From Aldehydirespirator sp965221215 (lineage in GTDB: Bacteria > Actinomycetota > Acidimicrobiia > Acidimicrobiales > Aldehydirespiratoraceae), in the NCBI GenBank assembly GCA_965221215.1, contig OZ244872.1:2542001-2606000 (forward strand): a DNA stretch of 64,000 bases, read 5' to 3'. A model generated the notes under the pieces. It had not been told where the DNA came from, did no database searches, and saw only the letters and a list, made by a program, of their open reading frames with translations. Below, piece after piece: positions 58,674 to 64,000 of this stretch (position 1 is its first letter; each line of letters starts with the position of its first letter). Made by a program: the position numbers and the translations under genes.

Positions 58674-58895
58674 ATGGCGACACTGTATCTTCGCAACGTT
58701 CCCGACGACGTGGTTCGCAGACTGAAGCTGCTCGCCGCTCGTGAGCGGCTGTCGGTTTCGGCGATGGCGGTGCGGGAACTCGATGAGTCCACACGCCGAG
58801 CCGACAATGCGAGCCTCTTGGAGGGCCTACCCGATCTCGAAGTGCCGATCGACGCAGTGCTCGAGGCATTGCATGCCGGTCGAGCGGAGCGGTGA
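58674..58895 (+). CDS. FitA/VapB-type RHH antitoxin
   Basis: 73 residues. Ribbon-helix-helix start MATLYLRNVPDDVVRRLKLL, then LSVSAMAVRELDESTRR, and a C-terminal tail to contact the toxin. The ATG lies eight bases after a -10-like TAGCAT, so the mRNA may be leaderless. Stop overlaps the toxin start (GTGA). Confidence 0.85.
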   Translation: MATLYLRNVPDDVVRRLKLLAARERLSVSAMAVRELDESTRRADNASLLEGLPDLEVPIDAVLEALHAGRAER

Positions 58896-59275
58896 TCGTC
58901 GTAGATGCCTCGGCCGCTGTGCATGCCTTGCTCGGTGACAATGAGCCGCGGCGGCTGCTTGGACAAGAATGGCTGACCGCTCCTCACCTGATCGACGCTG
59001 AGGTGCTGCACACGCTGCGCAGGCTCGCGGCGCGCTCGGTGTTGAGCGAGAGGCACGCCGATGCACTGGTCGAGCGGTGGCGGCGCCTGCATGTCCAGCG
59101 ATTCGCCATGAGCGGCCTGCTCGATCAGGTCTGGGCGATGCGCAAGAACGTCACAGCCTACGACGCCTGCTATGTCGCACTGGCCCAAGCATTGGACTGC
59201 ACTCTCGTAACCGCGGACGGCCGGCTCGCAGCCACCCCCGGCCTAGCGTGTTCAGTCACGCTGGTTCCCCGTTGA
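58892..59275 (+). CDS. PIN-domain toxin (VapC type)
   Basis: 127 residues. PIN-domain acidic residues: IVVDASAAVHAL near 5 (Asp), HLIDAEVLHTLRRL near 45 (Glu), and NVTAYDACYVALAQAL near 95 (Asp), then LVTADGRLA (Asp). It is an RNase toxin; targets in this class are often tRNA or rRNA. Coupled to the antitoxin. Confidence 0.9.
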   Translation: MIVVDASAAVHALLGDNEPRRLLGQEWLTAPHLIDAEVLHTLRRLAARSVLSERHADALVERWRRLHVQRFAMSGLLDQVWAMRKNVTAYDACYVALAQALDCTLVTADGRLAATPGLACSVTLVPR

Positions 59276-59315
59276 CCCGCGCAGCGACCATCAGCTTGCA
59301 GTCTCAGCCCCTCCG

Positions 59316-59607
59316 CTACTCATCAGGCTCGGTCACCGTCCAGCCCTGCCTCTCGAGAACTTCGGCTGCGATCTCCGCTCAACTCGAGCCGGGGGCGTAG
59401 CTGCGAAGGCGTCAGCGCGATGGGGTCGCCAACGACTCTGCTTCGGCTTACTCGATTACCGATGACGGCGCGGCCGCTCGACTCCATGGAGAAGGAGAGC
59501 CGCAGCCCGTTGGTAACGGTTCCGTTCAGCGTAGCTGAGAGTTCGCTGGCGAACCTCCGGGCTTCGCGAGCGAGATCAGGTCGGCGACGGGGTGGCGTCT
59601 CATCGCC
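59316..59607 (-). pseudogene. 3' remnant of a gene truncated by the IS256-type element
   Basis: The minus strand of this otherwise empty 332-base gap codes for a plausible C-terminus: REARRFANELSATLNGTVTN, then GLRLSFSMESSGRAVIG and DPIALTPSQLR, a frameshift at about 59385, and AAEVLERQGWTVTEPDE before TAG at 59316-59318. The shift fits a 4-base insertion (TTGA) after CTCGAG. No start is visible because the left IS end cuts the frame at 59607. The remnant is read in the same direction as the helicase, so it was probably a third component of the same locus. I do not recognise the family. Confidence 0.5.
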
Positions 59608-59623
59608 GGTGTAATAGCAGCAG

Positions 59624-59674
59624 GGGCGTAGGTTCCTTCAGAGAGATGTCGACTCAAGAAGGAGACCTACGCCC
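59624..59674 (+). promoter_or_regulatory. Hairpin hiding the transposase ribosome site
   Basis: GGGCGTAGGTTCCTT (59624-59638) pairs with AAGGAGACCTACGCCC (59659-59674) with a one-base bulge. The right arm contains the AAGGAG ribosome-binding site and ends at the GTG start. Read-through RNA entering from outside would fold over the start site and limit transposase translation. Confidence 0.65.
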
Positions 59675-60979
59675 GTGCCTGCACGAGTATCGCCCACAGA
59701 AGCTGTCCGCGCCGAGATCGACGAGTTGTTCGGCTCGGGACGCGACATCGCGGAGGTCCTCGAGGAGGTGATGCGCCTGTCGGCGCGGCTTGTGTTGCAG
59801 CAGGTCCTCGAGGATGAGGTCACGGCCTGGCTGGGCCGGGGCTGGAACTCGCGTGCCGAGGGCGGGCGCGCCGGTCAGCGCAACGGCTACGGCGACTTGA
59901 CGGTCAAGACCACCGCGGGGCCCGTGGCGCTGCGCCGCCCGAAGCTGCGCAACACCGCCGAGGCGTTCGCGTCGCAGCTTCTGGGCAAAGGCGTGGTGCG
60001 CTCTGAGCCGCTGGAGGCGCTGGTGATCTCAGCGTGGGTGCGGGGCCTGTCAGACCGCGACATCGAGGCCTTGTTGGCGGAGGCGCTGGGACCGCAGGCC
60101 GCTTTGTCGAGGTCCACCGCGTCGCGGATCTGCGCGCGGCTGCGTGAGGAGTTCGACACGTTCCGCAGCTCAGACCTCTCCGATATCGAGCTGGACTACC
60201 TGTTCGTTGACGGCAGCCACTTCAAGATGCACGACGGGTCACGCGCTGAGCCGGTGCTGGTCGCCTACGGCATCACCACCCTCGGCCGGCCGGTGCTGTT
60301 GGCCGTGGAGCCCGGCGGCGACGAGTCCTACGACGCCTGGGCAGACTTCCTCGAAGACCTCACCGGCCGGGGGCTGCGGCCGCCGCTGCTGGTCGTCTCA
60401 GACGGCGCGGCGGGCCTCATCGGCGCCGTCGAGACCAAAATGGCCTCCTCGCTGCGCCAGCGGTGCCTCATCCACCGCTGCCGCAACGTGTTGGCCAAGG
60501 TCCCCGCCGGTCGCCGAGACGAGCTCAAGGCCGCGTTCTGGGCGATCTTCGACCTGCCCGACGGCACCGAGCCCGGCCAGGGGGCCGTGAGCGCGGCACA
60601 AGCCGGCATCGACGGCTTCGCCCGCCGCTACCAAAGCGAGTTCCCCGCCGCCGTGAAGTGCCTGCTCACCGACCGCGCCGCGCTCACCGCGCACCTGCGG
60701 TTCCCCGCAGAGCACCACCGCAGGATCCGCCACACCAACCTGATCGAGCGCACCTTCGGCGAGACCCGCCGAAGAGTCAAAGTCATCGGCCGGCTCCCCG
60801 GCGAAGCCAGCTGCCTCACACTGGTATGGGCCGTGCTCGACCGGGCCTCAAACGGCTGGCGAGGCCTCACCTACACACCCGCCATCGCCCGAGCCCTCAC
60901 CGAGCTCCGACACCAACTCCACCAACCCGCCCGCACCAACACCGACCAGCCCGACCACACCGTCACACGCGCCGCCTAA
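59675..60979 (+). CDS. IS256-family transposase
   Basis: 434 residues. N-terminal AEVLEEVMRLSARLVLQQVL and TVKTTAGPVALRRPKLRNT are typical. DDE residues: LDYLFVDGSHFKMHDGSR (Asp), LLVVSDGAAGLIGAVE (Asp) and IRHTNLIERTFGETRRR (Glu). CLIHRCRNVLAKVP is the characteristic linker. Intact by length and motifs. GTG start after AAGGAG. Confidence 0.95.
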   Translation: MPARVSPTEAVRAEIDELFGSGRDIAEVLEEVMRLSARLVLQQVLEDEVTAWLGRGWNSRAEGGRAGQRNGYGDLTVKTTAGPVALRRPKLRNTAEAFASQLLGKGVVRSEPLEALVISAWVRGLSDRDIEALLAEALGPQAALSRSTASRICARLREEFDTFRSSDLSDIELDYLFVDGSHFKMHDGSRAEPVLVAYGITTLGRPVLLAVEPGGDESYDAWADFLEDLTGRGLRPPLLVVSDGAAGLIGAVETKMASSLRQRCLIHRCRNVLAKVPAGRRDELKAAFWAIFDLPDGTEPGQGAVSAAQAGIDGFARRYQSEFPAAVKCLLTDRAALTAHLRFPAEHHRRIRHTNLIERTFGETRRRVKVIGRLPGEASCLTLVWAVLDRASNGWRGLTYTPAIARALTELRHQLHQPARTNTDQPDHTVTRAA

Positions 60980-61239
60980 CATGACCCCCAGGAACCTGCG
61001 CCCCAACCGCTATTACACCCAATCTGGGACACCACCGGCGACGGCTCGACAAGGGACGACACCGCGAACCACACTGAGCGTGCGATCTCACTTGTGAAGC
61101 GGCCTGCCTTCGCTTGAGCCTGCAGTTCCTCCCAGGTGCAGCCCGCTAGAGCCAAGGCGTTGCCGACGGCCTCTCGGACTCCCTCCTCGTCCAAGATCTC
61201 GTACTCGATGTCGTCGTAGAGATCCTCGTTGGCATCCAT
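60976..61239 (-). CDS. Small acidic protein, C-terminus replaced by IS end
   Basis: 87 residues from ATG 61239 (GGAGG six bases upstream). Residues 1-73 are a near-copy of the protein at 61307: LYDDIEYEILDEEGVREAVG, CTWEELQAQAKAGRFTSEIA. The final 14 codons run into the right terminal repeat of the IS256-type element, so the native C-terminus is lost. Unknown family. Confidence 0.6.
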   Translation of the reverse strand: MDANEDLYDDIEYEILDEEGVREAVGNALALAGCTWEELQAQAKAGRFTSEIARSVWFAVSSLVEPSPVVSQIGCNSGWGAGSWGSC

Positions 61240-61306
61240 CAGATCCTCCTCGCTCGCTGGTGGGCGGTGGGCTATCAGCCCGGACATCGTGTCAACACTC
61301 AGCATG

Positions 61307-61588
61307 CTACGGGGTACGACATCTGTCCGGTTCGACCTCGACTGCCTCAGCATCAGGGGGCCCGGGATCTGACGGCTCAAGAAAGGTCGAGACGACGAAC
61401 CAGACATCGTGCGCGACAGGGCTCGTGAAGCGGCCCTCTCTCGCCTGCGCCTGCAACTCCTCCCAGGTGCAGCCCGCTCGGGCTAGCGCGTTGTCGACGG
61501 CCTCGCGGACTCCTTCTTCGTCAAGCATGATGACTTCGACATCCTCGTAGGGATCCTCGTCGGCGTTCATCAGCTCCTTCTCGCTCAC
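61307..61588 (-). CDS. Small acidic protein, paralogue
   Basis: 93 residues from GTG 61588 (internal ATG 61570 with AAGGAG is an alternative). Sequence DEEGVREAVDNALARAGCTW then EELQAQAREGRFTSPVAHDV shares about 70% with the adjacent small gene. Acidic N-terminus, helical middle. No family recognised. The tandem duplication of this gene parallels the duplication of the methylase half upstream. Confidence 0.6.
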   Translation of the reverse strand: MSEKELMNADEDPYEDVEVIMLDEEGVREAVDNALARAGCTWEELQAQAREGRFTSPVAHDVWFVVSTFLEPSDPGPPDAEAVEVEPDRCRTP

Positions 61589-61630
61589 TGATAGTTGCTC
61601 CGTTCGGTGGCCTTGCTGCCGTTGCCCACC

Positions 61631-62470
61631 CTACGGGGTGGCGCCCGCGGTCCAGTGGCGGAAATGGGTGAGGACGTTGGCGTGGTGCTCGGCGTAGCGG
61701 CCTGGGCGTTTGGCGTCGAAGGTGCCATACAGCACGGCCAGGTCGTCTTCGTCGAGGCCGTAGAGGATGGCGACGCAGGCATCGAGTTCGTAGATGAGGT
61801 CGGCCTTGACCTCCGGGTCGTTGGCCGACCCGACCGGCACGCCGACCTCAGCTGCCCAGCCGGTGAATCGCTCGTCCACCGCCGCGAGCCGCCCCGCTAT
61901 CTGCACCACCCGATCCCGCACCGGATCCCCCTCCCCCGGATCGGGGATCGCAAGGAAATTGAGCTGCTCGAACGACATGACGAGCTCAACGGTCCGGCGC
62001 GCTTGCCAATCGCAAGGCATGGAGCTGAGCACTCCCAGCATGTACGCCTCGTCCGTCGGCGCTCCGGCGAGCTGCAGGAGGTAGGGGGCCTTGTGGACGA
62101 TCACCCGATCCGGCGGAATCAGTGCTGCGATGATCGAGCGGGTGTTGGTGGGATTCGTCACGTCGCGGAAGGCGATGCGGGCACGACGACACGGCAAGCT
62201 GGACGGGTCTGCCAGAAGGGACCCTGCAAGTTCAGCGAATGCCGACGAAGCCCTCGAGTGCTGAGACAGGCGCTTCTGGTGGAGATGCGCTGTGATGCTC
62301 GCTGCGTCAGCACTGTCGTAGTAGACACCCGTGTCGGGCTGCCAGAGGTTGAAGCTCTTGCCCGTGTAGACAGGCCAGATGTCTCCGGCTGGGGGACCGT
62401 TCGGGTTGCTATTGGCCCCGTGCCCTCGCGATTCGGCGGTAGCAGGCGAGGACGGCGTCGCGTCGCTCAT
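61631..62470 (-). CDS. DNA-methylase C-terminal (target-recognition-like) fragment, copy 2
   Basis: 279 residues from ATG 62470, overlapping the end of copy 1 in another frame. Pattern of Eco57I-like methylase C-termini: DIWPVYTGKSFNLWQPDTGV, CRRARIAFRDVTNPTNTRSI, PPDRVIVHKAPYLLQ, GVLSSMPCDWQARRTVELVM and FLAIPDPGEGDPVRDRVVQI. No catalytic methylase motifs (NPPY) occur here, so by itself it is not an enzyme. About 65% identical by eye to copy 1, so they arose by tandem duplication. Confidence 0.7.
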   Translation of the reverse strand: MSDATPSSPATAESRGHGANSNPNGPPAGDIWPVYTGKSFNLWQPDTGVYYDSADAASITAHLHQKRLSQHSRASSAFAELAGSLLADPSSLPCRRARIAFRDVTNPTNTRSIIAALIPPDRVIVHKAPYLLQLAGAPTDEAYMLGVLSSMPCDWQARRTVELVMSFEQLNFLAIPDPGEGDPVRDRVVQIAGRLAAVDERFTGWAAEVGVPVGSANDPEVKADLIYELDACVAILYGLDEDDLAVLYGTFDAKRPGRYAEHHANVLTHFRHWTAGATP

Positions 62471-63173
62471 CCCACTGCCCCGGCTTGCCGAAGGTGTCGT
62501 AGACGACAGCGATGTCGTCGGGATCGAGGCCGTACAGGTGGGCGACACAGGCGTCTAGTTCGCACAGTGCCTGCTCCTGCGCCCCCCCCCCGGCCGCGAT
62601 TTCGGCGCGCGCCGCGGCCGAGACGCCAACCTCGGTGGCCCACGCATCGAATCGCTCGTCGCGGGCTGCCAGGCACGCGGCCAGTTCTGTCACCCGGTCG
62701 CGAACGGGGTCGCCTTCGCCGGGATCAGGAATCGCGAGCTGGTTGAGTTGCTCGAAGGTCATGTGCAGTTCCACCGTCCGGCGGGCCTGCCAGTCGCACG
62801 GCATCGAGCACAACACCCCGAGCAGAAAGGCCTCGTCCCGCGCCGATCCAGCGGTCTGCAACAGGTAGGGTGCCTGGTGGACGATTACCCGATCCGGTGG
62901 GACCAGCGCCGCGACAACCGTGCGCGTATCGGTCGCGCGGGCAACGTCGCGGAAGGCGATCCGGGCACGGCGGCATGGCAGTGTCGCCGGATCACGCAAC
63001 TCGGACGCGGGCAACTCTGCGAACGCCGACGATGCGGAGCGGCTCTGCGACATTCGCTTTGGCTGGAGATGCTCGGTGATCGAGGCTGAGTTCGCGCTGT
63101 CGTAGTACACGCCGACATCGGGCTCCCAGATGTTGAATGAGGTGCCCTTGTAGACGGGCCACACATCACTCAC
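62409..63173 (-). CDS. DNA-methylase C-terminal (target-recognition-like) fragment, copy 1
   Basis: 254 residues from GTG 63173, whose TGA-overlap (GTGA) follows the preceding reading frame. Same blocks as copy 2: DVWPVYKGTSFNIWEPDVGV, CRRARIAFRDVARATDTRTV, VLCSMPCDWQARRTVELHM and LAIPDPGEGDPVRDRV. A run of ten C (G10 on the coding strand, 62582-62591) encodes GGG in AAGGGAQEQ; length changes there would shift the frame. Probably the 3' part of the methylase gene that starts to the right of the window. Confidence 0.7.
   Translation of the reverse strand: MSDVWPVYKGTSFNIWEPDVGVYYDSANSASITEHLQPKRMSQSRSASSAFAELPASELRDPATLPCRRARIAFRDVARATDTRTVVAALVPPDRVIVHQAPYLLQTAGSARDEAFLLGVLCSMPCDWQARRTVELHMTFEQLNQLAIPDPGEGDPVRDRVTELAACLAARDERFDAWATEVGVSAAARAEIAAGGGAQEQALCELDACVAHLYGLDPDDIAVVYDTFGKPGQWDERRDAVLACYRRIARARGQ
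62582..62591 (-). repeat. Homopolymer tract C10 (G10 on coding strand)
   Basis: Ten consecutive C residues inside the coding region of methylase fragment copy 1. Tracts of this length slip during replication and are typical phase-variation switches. Confidence 0.9.
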
Positions 63174-63406
63174 GATCCGTCACTTCCTGGCTGTGACTCC
63201 GCGGCGCCGAGATCCTTCGTGAGCCGGGCCTGGTCGCCCGACGGCACCGCGGACCGGGCGGAAGCGCCATCGTCGTTCACGAAGAGGCCTCTGTCGTTGG
63301 TGGCGTCGAACTCGCGGACCGGGCGGAAGCGCCATCGTCGTTCACGAAGAGGCCTCTGTCGTTGGTGGCGTCGAACTCGCGGACCGGGCGGAAGCGCCAT
63401 CGTCGT

Positions 63407-64000
<594 letters not shown>

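Larger units (their letters stand above)
59608..61019 (+). mobile_element. IS256-family insertion sequence (1412 bp)
   Basis: Terminal inverted repeats of about 30 bp: left 59608-59637 (GGTGTAATAGCAGCAGGGG...) and right 60990-61019, matching at about 25 of 30 positions. One long transposase ORF inside. I see no target-site duplication in the flanks (TCATCGCC versus CAATCTGG), so a rearrangement after insertion, or a deletion, is likely. It truncates the remnant gene at the left and the small gene at the right. Confidence 0.9.

Overview
The window is GC-rich bacterial DNA with dense coding, many GTG/TTG starts, NTGA gene overlaps and at least one strong promoter that would give a leaderless mRNA. 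F420-type luciferase-like oxidoreductases, a GlcG-like protein and several FadR-type/RidA/ABC catabolic genes point to an Actinomycetota chromosome, most likely an Acidimicrobiia-like lineage; this placement is an inference from gene content and base usage. I see no rRNA, tRNA or CRISPR array.

Region by region. 1-5.3 kb: DUF6282 metal hydrolase, isopropylmalate-dehydrogenase-family enzyme, ornithine-cyclodeaminase-family enzyme, F420 oxidoreductase and an MFS carrier. 5.4-12.5 kb (minus): FtsH-like membrane AAA protease with a lipoprotein, an F420 oxidoreductase, a one-chain ETF beta-alpha fusion and an SDR. 12.8-14.1 kb: RidA, GlcG-like and ABM-like proteins. 14.3-22.5 kb: DUF3800, a solitary HsdR N-terminal-domain protein, a large indolepyruvate ferredoxin oxidoreductase, MFS and a solitary ATPase with an AT-rich inverted repeat upstream. 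22.7-28 kb: an ABC peptide/nickel-type importer (two permeases, two ATPases, no binding protein) plus MFS. 28.4-37.1 kb (minus): adenylate-forming enzymes, a ketopantoate-reductase-like protein with a repeat-made tail, amidohydrolase, epimerase, RidA, FAD monooxygenase and VOC protein. 37.2-49 kb: clan AA protease, gamma-glutamyltransferase, a MazF module, cysteine hydrolase, solute-binding protein, two aldehyde dehydrogenases, a TenA/PqqC-like protein and MFS carriers. 49-55 kb: an AccD-AccA fusion, DUF2877 protein, epimerase, GntR/FCD regulator and a phosphohexomutase gene split by a 112-bp insertion. 55-64 kb: a damaged defence island (PLD-SNF2 helicase, VapBC, IS256-type element, truncated genes, and a DNA-methylase gene whose 3' half is duplicated and loaded with hypermutable repeats).

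Three themes stand out. First, the methylase locus at 61.6-64 kb carries a 19-unit CCTG tetranucleotide tract, a 65-bp array in five copies, a C10 tract and two tandem copies of the C-terminal (target-recognition-like) half; this resembles a phase-variable restriction/defence locus. Second, several translationally coupled gene junctions carry duplicated stop-start segments that create mini-ORFs chained by GTGA/ATGA overlaps (1.58, 23.6, 24.7 and 35.4 kb; a 66-bp x4 array sits at a fifth junction at 31.2 kb). Third, a dispersed intergenic repeat (at least eight copies) lies beside stop codons and in one case has split a phosphohexomutase gene with flanking 13-bp direct repeats. A palindromic GTATAC motif recurs in front of many of the catabolic operons and may be a shared operator or promoter element.
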